A DNA stretch of 64,000 nucleotides from NCBI RefSeq assembly GCF_945277285.1, contig NZ_CALYPR010000002.1, positions 1 to 64,000 on the forward strand, written 5' to 3'. The DNA comes from an uncultured Bartonella sp. (GTDB lineage Bacteria; Pseudomonadota; Alphaproteobacteria; Rhizobiales; Rhizobiaceae). A model generated the notes under the pieces. The model ran no database searches. It was not told where the DNA came from and was given only the letters and a program-made list of their open reading frames with translations. Below, piece by piece: positions 26,941-35,348 of the stretch. The translations under genes and the position numbers were made by a program. Numbering within the stretch: the first letter of the stretch is position 1; every line of letters starts with the position of its first letter.

Positions 26941-27091
26941 CCTCGCGGGATTTTTGGAAGGCGGTGTTATCCGCCTTCATCTGTTTGGCTTTTTCAGTAT
27001 TTTTGCCAATAAAAAAGCCGCTCGAAGCGGCGGCAATCATAAGGGCAAGCAAAACGGCGATAATGATCGGTATTCGTTGCAAAGTGTTCAT
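26825..27091 (-). CDS. Rz-like inner-membrane spanin
   Basis: An 88-residue protein with one N-terminal transmembrane segment (RIPIIIAVLLALMIAAASSGFFIG) and a periplasmic, helix-rich region (KNTEKAKQMKADNTAFQKS). It contains a Cys pair (RCLAVGGLPDECKVL) that could form disulfides. Topology, position after the endolysin, and the embedded lipoprotein gene support an i-spanin. The start overlaps the endolysin stop by four bases. Confidence 0.68.
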   Translation of the reverse strand: MNTLQRIPIIIAVLLALMIAAASSGFFIGKNTEKAKQMKADNTAFQKSREVENEVNTLNPYSRCLAVGGLPDECKVLMRGLDKTAKGQ

Positions 27092-27753
27092 GCTTCAACC
27101 TCTTTCACGCGCTTGATAAAGTAATAGGCACCAATGGCTACACCAATTACCATGATGAAAGCCAAAGCCCATTGGAACGGCCCGGAACCGGTGGCAAAAC
27201 CGGTAAGCCCCGAGGCGGCACTCACAACCGGGCCGATCACTTCCGGCTTCAATGCCGGATTGATCTTTTTTGTGTCTGCGGCAACATCCTTGGAAGAAAC
27301 AAATGCTCCTTCCATCCACAGATAGCCTTCGGCACGGCGGCGATTAACGAGCCCCTGTTTTTTCTTTTTGTTGTCGTAAACCCATTTCATCAGCTCGGAA
27401 GGAACATCATCATATTTTCCGGCATTGAGTTTTTTGAGAAGGGTAGAGCTTTTAAACTTTTTGATGCCAACATTGTAGGTGAACGAAACAAGCGCGGCAA
27501 ATTGATTGTCGTTAAGCTTGACTTTGACCGATTGCTCGACCGCGTTTTCATATTGGGTAAGGTCGCGCAATAAAATCTCTTCGGCTTCTTTTTCGGTGAT
27601 AACCAGTCCCTTATAAGGTTTCGGGGCACCGGCTGTTGCCGTATGGCCATAGCCAATTGTCCACACCCCGCCACCATCCTGATAGGCTTTGGTTTTTAGG
27701 CCTTCCCATTGTTTCAATTTGGCAAGGCCGTGGGGGCTTATTTGTCGTGTCAT
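27088..27753 (-). CDS. Phage endolysin, lysozyme GH24 family, with C-terminal membrane anchor
   Basis: A 221-residue protein. Residues 1-150 are a T4/P22-type lysozyme: catalytic Glu in LKQWEGLKTKAYQDGGG, then WTIGYGHTATAG giving the E-D-T triad, and NDNQFAALVSFTYNVG and LVNRRRAEGYLWMEG typical of the family. A linker and a hydrophobic segment near the C-terminus (FQWALAFIMVIGVAIGAYYFI) followed by KRVKEVEA would tether it to the inner membrane, unusual compared with SAR endolysins whose anchor is N-terminal. The start is taken at MTRQISPHG; the upstream frame adds 12 unlikely residues. Confidence 0.9.
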   Translation of the reverse strand: MTRQISPHGLAKLKQWEGLKTKAYQDGGGVWTIGYGHTATAGAPKPYKGLVITEKEAEEILLRDLTQYENAVEQSVKVKLNDNQFAALVSFTYNVGIKKFKSSTLLKKLNAGKYDDVPSELMKWVYDNKKKKQGLVNRRRAEGYLWMEGAFVSSKDVAADTKKINPALKPEVIGPVVSAASGLTGFATGSGPFQWALAFIMVIGVAIGAYYFIKRVKEVEA

Positions 27754-27827
27754 GGTGTTTCCTTTCAAGGCAATAAAAAAGCCCCGCAAAAGCGAGGCCG
27801 GTGTTCAGTCGAGTTTTTGTTTGGTTG

Positions 27828-28445
27828 TTATTGTATGTTTGCCGCCCATTGCCACAAAGTGTCGAATTGTTCTTTTGGCATGTTGGCAACGGCTGCCATT
27901 TTTTCCAACAATGGGAAATCGTGCGAAAAAGTCGTAGATTTAGTAATGTCGATCAACACGCTTTCGCGCTCTTTTTCATCTGCCACATAAAACGGGCTTT
28001 TTTCGTCGGCTATGCCGGAAACAAGGTCTTCTTCCTTGACACCGATCACAAGGGCGGCCTGCCAGAACTGGCGTGCAGTTAAGGATGGAAATGTCGGGGC
28101 AGGTGCAACGATCTTTTCGCCATCCCATAGTTTGCCATAAACACTTCCGCCTTGCCCAAAAGTTTCACCATAATTGTCATCAATGCCAATCAGTTCATAA
28201 CCGGCAATTTGCGATTGCTCAGGGTCATCGGTCATCGAAATGATGCGTTTATTGTCATCAATGGCAATATAAAACTTGTGCGGAAATTTTTTGAATAGGT
28301 CGTGCCATTCAATGCCGTCTTTGTCTTTGAGAACCATGATCTTTGCGGTTTGTGCTTTCTGGACGATATTGCCTTTATCATCTTTGATATCTTCACCGAG
28401 TTTTATCTCTTCCTGAGTAGCTGCGAGTTTACCAAAATTTTTCAT
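27828..28445 (-). CDS. Phage tail-fibre-associated protein
   Basis: A 205-residue soluble protein (MKNFGKLAATQEEIKLGED...), located between fibre and lysis genes. The C-terminal half (FPSLTARQFWQAALVIGVKEEDL and LLEKMAAVANMPKEQFDTLWQWA) resembles the helical tail of phage fibre-assembly or baseplate-attached proteins of alphaproteobacterial phages, but no domain is named with certainty. The ATG at 28445 has GGAGG eight bases before it and overlaps the end of the upstream fibre gene by a frameshifted stop/start. Confidence 0.6.
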   Translation of the reverse strand: MKNFGKLAATQEEIKLGEDIKDDKGNIVQKAQTAKIMVLKDKDGIEWHDLFKKFPHKFYIAIDDNKRIISMTDDPEQSQIAGYELIGIDDNYGETFGQGGSVYGKLWDGEKIVAPAPTFPSLTARQFWQAALVIGVKEEDLVSGIADEKSPFYVADEKERESVLIDITKSTTFSHDFPLLEKMAAVANMPKEQFDTLWQWAANIQ

Positions 28446-28446
28446 T

Positions 28447-29274
28447 TTACCATCCTCCAAGAGCGAACCAGCCGCGATTGGCAATATAAAGTTGAGGCTG
28501 ATGACCGCCAAAATAATTTGTGGTGCCATAGGTGTTCAGCGCAAGCGATGTTGCAAAAAAACCGGATGGCAAATGCGACCACGATTGCCCCACTTGTATT
28601 TCTGCCCAACCGGCAACACGGCTGTCGGTGACGCAACAGTTTCTGCTGTCACCCGCAAAGGCAGAACAACGACTTTCAATGTGTCGATATAAATTTCCGT
28701 TCTGCCATAGTGAGCCGGTAATATCACCAGTTTCCCAAATTCGTGCTTTCCCTTGGACAGTTAAAACGTTCGCATCAATACCACCCGTAACCTCCAATGA
28801 GTCAGTGATTGTTCCACCTGCTTTTGCAAGATAAGTGTTATCAAGATTTGCAATCCTGTTGCGTTCATCAGCAGTCATGACCTTGGCATTGTCTGCCTCT
28901 TTCATATTGGCCATATCAAAGGCATCGGTGCGCTTGTTCTGCGGGTCATAGATTGCCACTGTCATGTCGCCACCGCCTGTCAGATTTTGCCAGCCGCTAC
29001 CAGATAGAAAGGTGGTGTTAGATGGCGCACCATTGGTGTTAATTTCGTCAACGGTGATTTTGTCTTTATAGGCAAGGTTCTTAAGGTTTTGGGGTTGCAC
29101 CGCGCTATCTGCTTTTTTGCCCTGTTCGGCAGTGGCAAATTGGCTGAAATCGGCTGTAGCGGCGGTGCCGAGAACCGATGGTGTGACAGCTTTGTCACTT
29201 GCCGCGCGCGCTGCCATATCCTGTTTTGTGGCCGTTGGAATTTCAAAAGTATGAGTGTGATAAGGTACTGCCAT
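28447..29274 (-). CDS. Phage tail fibre protein
   Basis: A 275-residue protein: short N-terminus with repeated Ala/Thr linkers (TPSVLGTAATADFSQFATAEQGKKADSA), a middle NTYLAKAGGTITDSLEVTGGI segment typical of trimeric fibres, and an aromatic, Gly-rich C-terminus (TNYFGGHQPQLYIANRGWFALGGW) that would be the receptor-binding tip. The C-terminal tip has four Cys in RCSAFAGDSRNCCVTD-like sequence. It follows the small gene at 29275 without a gap. Confidence 0.78.
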   Translation of the reverse strand: MAVPYHTHTFEIPTATKQDMAARAASDKAVTPSVLGTAATADFSQFATAEQGKKADSAVQPQNLKNLAYKDKITVDEINTNGAPSNTTFLSGSGWQNLTGGGDMTVAIYDPQNKRTDAFDMANMKEADNAKVMTADERNRIANLDNTYLAKAGGTITDSLEVTGGIDANVLTVQGKARIWETGDITGSLWQNGNLYRHIESRCSAFAGDSRNCCVTDSRVAGWAEIQVGQSWSHLPSGFFATSLALNTYGTTNYFGGHQPQLYIANRGWFALGGW

Positions 29275-29442
29275 TTAAGCCCCCAGTTTTTTTAGACGGT
29301 TTTCTATTTCGTCAATTTTTTGTTGAAGTGGCGCAATGAGTGAGGAAAGTGGCACATGAGCCATGTGGTTGTTAGCGTAAATGAGCACGCGGATTTTTTC
29401 CGGGGCCGTAACCCCCGATATTGCAAAAGGTTGTTCGTCCAT
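29275..29442 (-). CDS. Small phage protein between two fibre genes
   Basis: A 55-residue protein starting MDEQPFAISGVTAPEKI, C-terminal half predicted coiled coil (LIAPLQQKIDEIENRLKKLGA). Its ATG lies four bases after the stop of the collar-domain gene and its TAA is directly followed by the ATG of the next fibre gene, so all three are coupled. A trimerisation or fibre-linking role is a guess from the coiled coil. Confidence 0.6.
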   Translation of the reverse strand: MDEQPFAISGVTAPEKIRVLIYANNHMAHVPLSSLIAPLQQKIDEIENRLKKLGA

Positions 29443-29446
29443 TGCT

Positions 29447-30388
29447 TCAGGCCTTGATGATATATTGGATTGCCAGATTGACAGGGCGTGCTTCATTGCC
29501 GCCTTCGGAATTAATAAGAAGGGCGTGGCTATGCCTGCCGGCGGTAGAGGTGTAATCGGTGGCTTTGTCTAACCAACCCCACCCGTGGTTGCCATCCGGC
29601 CCGTCGTTGGTATCTATTCGTTTGCTATAAGCATGGTTGTGGTCGCCATTTTCGGTGGTCATGCCGGAATGGCTGTGCACTTTATTCTGGCTATCCTGCC
29701 ATGAGGCAAAAGTGCGGTTGGCATCAACACCTCTTCCGGCATCACATCCGCGTAAGAATACCCCGCGCAAATCCGGAACGGCAAAAGATGTTTGTCCATC
29801 TCCTTTGCCCCACCATTCACCAATTGCTGCAAAAAGTGCCGGATATTGGGCGCGATTAAGCAGGCGTCCGTCACATGGTATCCAGCCCTCAGGGGCAGTG
29901 GGCGCACCGAACATGGCAATTGTGCCGGCCGGTATGGATTGCTGTGGTGTCGGAGCTGACAAAAACCAGCCGCCACTGCCATTGTTCAATGCCTGATGAT
30001 AGACGGCTTCATAAATTCCACCAGCCTGAATGTCTCCGGCTGCCAAGGGGATTACACCGCCATAGGTGGCTTTGAATATCGGCTTATATTCCATATTGTT
30101 GACGCATAGAGTGCTGGCGCCGCCATTTGTGTAAAGGGCACGAAAACGGATAGTTATTCCGTTGGCATAAGATGTGACAGGGGCTTTTAGAGTGATGCGG
30201 ATGGAAGAGGGCTGCCCGTCAACACTGACATCGCCACCAAGGTCGGCTATATATTCCCGCATGCGCTGCATCATCGAACGGGCAGAATTGTTGACCGTGC
30301 TTGGCGGTTGGCCTTCTGTCCAGTTGATAATATTGTCAGCATTGGCATTGCTTGCAGCCGAAAACGACCAGTCGTAAATCGAGCTCAT
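29447..30388 (-). CDS. Tail fibre protein with phage tail-collar domain
   Basis: A 313-residue fibre. The N-terminus (SSIYDWSFSAASNANADN, INWTEGQPPSTVNNSARSMM) is the conserved virion-attachment module of many rhizobial phage fibres. The middle has the collar signature IPAGTIAMFGAPTAPEGWIPCDGRLLNRAQYP, with SFAVPDLRGVFLRG and a C-terminal His-rich GDHNHAYSK, RHSHALLI of collar tips, which bind metal in related fibres. The start overlaps the stop of the upstream gene (ATGA). Confidence 0.85.
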   Translation of the reverse strand: MSSIYDWSFSAASNANADNIINWTEGQPPSTVNNSARSMMQRMREYIADLGGDVSVDGQPSSIRITLKAPVTSYANGITIRFRALYTNGGASTLCVNNMEYKPIFKATYGGVIPLAAGDIQAGGIYEAVYHQALNNGSGGWFLSAPTPQQSIPAGTIAMFGAPTAPEGWIPCDGRLLNRAQYPALFAAIGEWWGKGDGQTSFAVPDLRGVFLRGCDAGRGVDANRTFASWQDSQNKVHSHSGMTTENGDHNHAYSKRIDTNDGPDGNHGWGWLDKATDYTSTAGRHSHALLINSEGGNEARPVNLAIQYIIKA

Positions 30389-30726
30389 AATGTGCCTCCA
30401 CTGTTGAATTTCGGCTTCATCGTTTCGAGAAGCTTGGCAAGGGCTGTTGATTGCTCGACTGATGGCCCGCGCACCGGCGAAAGTTGCATGGAATTTAACG
30501 GTGGGCTTTCTTGGCTGTCCAAACCGGAAAATGCGTTTGACAGGGCTAGCGAAGCATCTGTCAAGCCCGTTTTTATGTCACCGCTTGCCAGCTTGTGATA
30601 AGCATCGACAAGATTTGGCACTGGATTTTTATTCTGTGTGGGCAGCTGAGGAGCGATCGAACCAAAGATCTCTTGCCGGTTATTTGCGATAGGCAATAGA
30701 GAGGTCGGAAATTGTCGCAAAGTCAT
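30385..30726 (-). CDS. Phage protein upstream of the fibre genes
   Basis: A 113-residue protein starting MTLRQFPTSLLPIANNRQEI. The middle (NLVDAYHKLASGDIKTGLTDASLAL) is helical and the rest is polar and low in motifs. The four-base overlap with the fibre gene supports it being real. Function unknown; the 38 residues encoded further upstream in frame look non-coding. Confidence 0.55.
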   Translation of the reverse strand: MTLRQFPTSLLPIANNRQEIFGSIAPQLPTQNKNPVPNLVDAYHKLASGDIKTGLTDASLALSNAFSGLDSQESPPLNSMQLSPVRGPSVEQSTALAKLLETMKPKFNSGGTL

Positions 30727-31229
30727 TTCAGGATTACCTCCGTTAATAAATAAAAAGCACAGGCAAAATGATACTGCCTGCGCAATTGGTGTTTTGAAAA
30801 TTGGTCGGTTTTGTAAGTGCTTGAGGCCACCCGCAACCATGCTTGTTTTTAAAATTTCGCGAAAGCTAAAAGCCGAGCGGGCATTTGCAGGTTTTGGAAT
30901 GCGTTGCTAAAATCCGGCAGAGTACGGCTGTTGAACAAGACAATCGGGACAGGGCCCGACAAGTACAGGTTTTTCGTTTCGCGTTTTTTTGATATCGCAT
31001 TTAATCAGGAAAGCCATAGTTTTTCCTTTTTGCCGGACGTTTCGGGACTGGCATTCTTGATTGTTATTCATTTTGAAGGGAAACCGGAAAATCGGTCAAA
31101 TGCGCGATTTATGTTAAGCTCACTGTATTTTACACCGTTTTACAATAAGATGTTTGTTTTTTGATTTGCCTGGCAAACAGTTTTTGTGGCATTTATTCGT
31201 TTAGTCATTGTAAAATGAAGGGGAAGGGG
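30727..31229. other. Start of an accessory island, no gene seen
   Basis: About 500 bases. The plus frame at 30904-31164 has no ribosome-binding site. The island (30.7-35.3 kb) interrupts the late operon with lipoprotein and membrane-protein genes on both strands. Confidence 0.4.
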
Positions 31230-31579
31230 ATGAAAAAAACTATTTTTATTTTGCTATTCTGTTACTTGCAGGGTGTGAAACCACACCGATTGACCAGTTG
31301 CCCTATGCCGAACAGGTAAAACTTTCCAATAAGTTCGAGGCAACCTGTCAGGCATTGGGCCTGAAGCAAAACAGCAAGGAATATAAACAATGTTATTATC
31401 AAGAAGCGGTTGCTGAACAAACAAGGCGCAATCAAAACGTCCAACGGCTCAACAATATGCAAAAAGCCGCGGATCAAATACAGGAAAACAACAGGCAAAA
31501 CCAACCAAAAATGATCACTTGCCAGTCTAGTCCCGGATTATTAGGCCAGACAATTCAAACCAATTGTACGCAGTTCTGA
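31230..31579 (+). pseudogene. Small lipoprotein gene with a one-base frameshift in its signal peptide
   Basis: ATG at 31230 follows an AAGGGGAAGGGG ribosome-binding site and starts MKKTIFIL. The lipobox ILLLAGCETTP and the mature part (LPYAEQVKLSNKFEATCQAL, ending QTIQTNCTQF) lie in the next frame, open to 31579. One extra A in the seven-A run (31233-31239) or one extra T in the T run would join them into a normal lipoprotein of about 117 residues. It is either inactivated, phase-variable or affected by a sequencing error. Confidence 0.6.
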
Positions 31580-31857
31580 TTTTCACCAAATCGTGCATTT
31601 TCTTGATTGTTAAATAGGTACACGGGAAGTGGTGCCTTTGTCCGAAAAAGCCGGTTAAAAGTTATTTGCAAGCACGTGTTTGACCAAATTAGAACTGTTT
31701 TTTCAACACCATTACAACTGAAAATAAAATGCGGGATCCGTTTTGATGAAGACCCCGCATTTTTCACTGCTTAATCGTTTTTATAAAAAAATGCATAGCG
31801 TTATTTTCCGCTGTTTTATTTTTCAGACTGCTTCCCCGAACAATTCAAACGGCGAGA

Positions 31858-32325
31858 TTATTTTTTAATATCGAGGCCAAGAATATGGGCTGCATCATAG
31901 GCTTTAGCCGGAATTTTCTGTCCCTTCGAAAACATTTTGATTGTCGTCGAGGTGGTATTGATTGTTCTTACATCGTTGGTTGTATAAGACTCGGCGTCAA
32001 AGGTGCTGTTACCATGACTATCGGTGTGGACTGTTCCATGGGTTTCCTTCCTTATTCCCACAAGAACATTTGCAGCACATTGTTGGTCATCATTGATGAT
32101 AAAATGCGTATAGCCGCGTTTTATGGTTTCACGCGCTGCCTTTTGTAAAATCTGCCCATGAACTTGCGCAATATCAGAATTGCCATTGATCTCGGTTTTA
32201 GCGTCAATTCTGACAACGTCGGGTCGCAAGGCGATAATGTCCACGTCTGAACAGGCTAATTCGCTTCCACATGTTACACAACCCGACAGAAATAATGCGG
32301 ATGTAAGAACGATAATTTTATTCAT
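31858..32325 (-). CDS. Lipoprotein, paralogue of the gene at 32581
   Basis: A 155-residue lipoprotein: MNKIIVLTSALFLSGC signal with lipobox LSGC, then RIDAKTEINGNSD, AARETIKRGYTHFIINDDQQ and a C-terminal AYDAAHILGLDIKK. The YTHFII core and the GKxIPAxAYDA ending are shared with the next gene, so the two arose by duplication. Similar small lipoproteins with xxTHFII occur in many proteobacterial genomes with no defined role. The ATG at 32325 is preferred; earlier codons are unlikely. Confidence 0.7.
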   Translation of the reverse strand: MNKIIVLTSALFLSGCVTCGSELACSDVDIIALRPDVVRIDAKTEINGNSDIAQVHGQILQKAARETIKRGYTHFIINDDQQCAANVLVGIRKETHGTVHTDSHGNSTFDAESYTTNDVRTINTTSTTIKMFSKGQKIPAKAYDAAHILGLDIKK

Positions 32326-32580
32326 TTTGAACTGTCCTATTCCAGTTAAAACATTCGACAATATGCCGGTTTTCATATCTTTGAGGAATTTTAAAGAATG
32401 CCAGATTTTTCCGGTTCCCATATTTATGTTTATTGACCGATGTTTTTTAAAAACGCCAAATTGCAACAGAGTAAATGAGAGACCGGCTTTCTGCCACTGT
32501 TAGAATTTTGCAATTATGAAAGACTGTGCGTGGTAAAGAATTTCTTGTTCCTTCTTTTTAAAATATTGTGAATGATGAAT

Positions 32581-33006
32581 TTATCGCTTTGGCTGCTTGT
32601 CAAGAATGACGTTGGCATCATAAGCATTCGCCGGTATTTTGCCTTTCGGCCCGTACATTTCTACAGTGAAAACCGCCCATCCGTGTTGTGATTGGACGTT
32701 CGTATAAGTGTCCCGCGAAAATTCTTTTTCGTTTGTAGAAGTTTGACGGATATTACTGTTAATTTCTTCTTCATATTCCTGATAAGGCTTATACAAACCA
32801 TGTTCGGAATTTTTAATAATAAAATGTGTATAGTTATGGGCTAATGTCGATTGCGCAGCCGTTCTGAGAATTTGATTTTCAGGTGAAATAGAAAACGTTG
32901 TTGTATCTATTTTGTACACATTGGGTGCCAACGCAACTTCTTTTTCACCAAGGCATGCGGATAGAAGCAGCATAGATATAATAATGATGATACGTTCTAT
33001 TTTCAT
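32581..33006 (-). CDS. Lipoprotein, paralogue of the gene at 31858
   Basis: A 141-residue lipoprotein: MKIERIIIIISMLLLSAC signal with lipobox LSAC, then VYKIDTTTFSISPENQ, AAQSTLAHNYTHFIIKNSEHG and GKIPANAYDANVIL. It shares the YTHFII and IPAxAYDA blocks with its neighbour at identical relative places, but otherwise diverges. Tandem duplicated envelope lipoproteins inside a prophage island are typical of lysogenic-conversion genes; function unknown. Confidence 0.7.
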   Translation of the reverse strand: MKIERIIIIISMLLLSACLGEKEVALAPNVYKIDTTTFSISPENQILRTAAQSTLAHNYTHFIIKNSEHGLYKPYQEYEEEINSNIRQTSTNEKEFSRDTYTNVQSQHGWAVFTVEMYGPKGKIPANAYDANVILDKQPKR

Positions 33007-33581
33007 TTTAACTTGTCACAAAGAATTATCTATTCCCATAGATCAATAGTTATTGTTATTAAAAACTTTCACAAGTAAAATTATATTTCTAATTCACGTT
33101 AAATTATGATCGTAAACGTGTGGCTTTTTGCTATAAAAATAACACAATTTACGGCATGGGTGGGCAAATTCGGGCAGCCGAAATGAAACGTGATTGACCG
33201 TTGAAATGGCGTAAACGCCGTGAAATTGTGTTTTATAGGGTGAATTTTCTCAATGGAATTTTTTCAAAAAATTGGTATCGGTTCGGGTTAAAAAAGCCAT
33301 TTTTCCCGGCTTGATGATTCGATCATGGACAGCCTGAATGGCGTTTATTTTTTTTCCAACGCGAAAAGTTTATAAAAACAGTGCTGAAATCCGTTTTTAA
33401 TCATTGTAACTTTTGGCGTTATCTTTTGAAGAAAGCAACGCCTTTAATGTTTCTTTAACTGGCAGCCTAAGGATAAAAAGCAACAGTACTATTCACCGGT
33501 AATACAAATGAAAATCGTAAACGAGGTTGTTTTTAAAGTGATTTTTGTGCTATTCTATGAATGTAATAGCGGAGGGTCAAA
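33007..33581. other. Divergent intergenic region in the accessory island
   Basis: About 575 bases between the minus-strand lipoprotein and the plus-strand secreted protein. AT-rich, presumably with promoters for both; no clear hairpin or repeat seen. Confidence 0.4.
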
Positions 33582-34076
33582 ATGTTAAAAAATATCGCTA
33601 TTTTGAGTGGGCTTTGTCTTTCACTTTTTTCAACAGGACCCGTTTTTGCAGGTTGGCAGCATACCGAATGGGGTATGTCTGTTGACGAGGTGAAAAAAAA
33701 TCTGGGTGACCAGAATTTGACAAGGAAAAACCCCAACGCCGAATTATACGAAACTCCTTATCTGGTAAATCTCGGTGGTGGTAAAAAGCTTGACACGGAA
33801 GCTGTTCTTTATTTTTCACCAAACGTAAAGAAGCTTTATGCTGTAAGTGTCTTAAGTTCCAACCAGTCTGATTGCAGTGCAATTCAGACAGAACTCAAAT
33901 TCACCTATGGAAACCCGCTTTTTACCGACACGGACGGTACCACCAAAAACGAATATTGGCTTGACCGGAAAAACAACAATCGTGTCAGTTTTCTGATTAT
34001 TGACCAGAAAAAGCCTGATCATTGTATTGTAAGATATACCGAGCCAAAGGAAAAAAATCAGGATAACGGCATGTAA
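33582..34076 (+). CDS. Secreted protein of unknown function
   Basis: A 164-residue protein with a signal peptide (ILSGLCLSLFSTGPVFA-GW) and a mature part opening WQHTEWGMSVDEVKKNLG, a WGMSxxEV motif seen in many short exported proteins of proteobacteria. Two Cys (SDCSA, DHCIV) could pair. The ATG has GGAGGGT seven bases upstream. Likely an accessory gene of the prophage. Confidence 0.68.
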   Translation: MLKNIAILSGLCLSLFSTGPVFAGWQHTEWGMSVDEVKKNLGDQNLTRKNPNAELYETPYLVNLGGGKKLDTEAVLYFSPNVKKLYAVSVLSSNQSDCSAIQTELKFTYGNPLFTDTDGTTKNEYWLDRKNNNRVSFLIIDQKKPDHCIVRYTEPKEKNQDNGM

Positions 34077-34565
34077 GAAGTATTGAGACACAACGGGACT
34101 GTCATTCAGGACAGGTCAGGACGTTATCGGCGTGTGAGTAGCGGCTGAAATTTTGCCGTTACAAATTCGGGAAGCTGTTTTTATTTTTCAGCTTATTTTC
34201 TGCGTTAATTTTTAGTTTCATTGTTTTTAATCAAACAAATCATAAAGCGATATGGTTTCAGACCGTCAGCTATTTTTTATAAAGGCGAGCGTTTTTGAAT
34301 AAAGTTCGGTTTTTTCTTAACTGTCTCAAAACGCTTCTCGCACAATTGTGTTTGTAAAAATCGCGTTAATTTTTAAAGTCAAACAATAGGTAACCAGCCA
34401 GGTTATCGTCTGCGAGAAAAACCATCAGTTGTTTAAAAAATCAGTTTACTACCGTTTTTTGTATTCAAAATTGCTTGTTATATTGCTATCGGCACCATCG
34501 CTGTAGCTATCTTCAGCGCAATAGGCTTGGAATGGCCAAGATGCAGATTTTTTTGTTAATGGTGG
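34077..34565. other. Intergenic, AT-rich, nothing recognised
   Basis: About 490 bases with no coding frame of merit. The downstream gene may start at TTG 34566 or GTG 34575. Confidence 0.4.
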
Positions 34566-35132
34566 TTGAAAAACGTGGAAATCTTTCGGCTCATAATTGA
34601 AATTTTAGTTACTATAGTAGTTTTTAGGGTTTTATTTATTGGAGTTAAATCAAACTTTTCTAGTTATATACGTGCTGCGATTGCTATAGTTGCTATACCA
34701 ATGATTATTCTTTTTCTTTTTCCAATAGAAAAAGGATGGAAATATAAACACATGCATGAATTTAAGAATAAATTTGATTATTATTCAAAAAATAATGTCA
34801 ATTATAAAGATGTTATGGATTCTAACGAGATTGAAGAGTTTAGTAAAAATGATAAAATTGTAAAAACAACAAAAATGGAGCGAAGAGACCACGGGATTGA
34901 CGCTTATTTCTATCTTGTCGATCCCGATACGCCCATATCAGCCAAATTCTATTGTGACAAAATATTGGCCGAGCGACAAGAATTTCTCGTAAAACAGGGC
35001 CGCTCTATCGCTTGTGATATTCTTGGAAGAAATAGCCCGGCAGAATTTTTAACAGTAGTTTATACCTATGGCGGTGAAGAAGCCTCTTATACTTATACGA
35101 ATAAATGGTGCGTGAGTTTCATTGATGAATAA
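34566..35132 (+). CDS. Membrane-anchored hypothetical protein
   Basis: A 188-residue protein with two N-terminal transmembrane segments (LIIEILVTIVVFRVLFIGV and AAIAIVAIPMIILFLFPI) and a soluble domain (HEFKNKFDYYSKNNVNYKDV, then KFYCDKILAERQEFLV). The first 300 bases are much more AT-rich than the last 250, suggesting a mosaic origin. Start uncertain (TTG at 34566 or GTG at 34575). Its role is unknown; place and composition suggest a phage accessory gene. Confidence 0.6.
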   Translation: MKNVEIFRLIIEILVTIVVFRVLFIGVKSNFSSYIRAAIAIVAIPMIILFLFPIEKGWKYKHMHEFKNKFDYYSKNNVNYKDVMDSNEIEEFSKNDKIVKTTKMERRDHGIDAYFYLVDPDTPISAKFYCDKILAERQEFLVKQGRSIACDILGRNSPAEFLTVVYTYGGEEASYTYTNKWCVSFIDE

Positions 35133-35348
35133 TATTCAAGTTTTTCTTGAAGTCATCTGTTGCCATTTTTGGTAACGCTTCTCGCACCAAAATAATTAAA
35201 ACCATTTGCGATTTTTAGGATTGTCGCAGCCGATTTTTCAAACGTCGTTTTCACTTTGCCTGCAAAAACCGGAATTGGTTGATAATCTTGCCTGAGTGAA
35301 TGCAAGCAGGCTGTGATAAGTCTTTGTATTTTGTTTCGAGCCCCTCCA

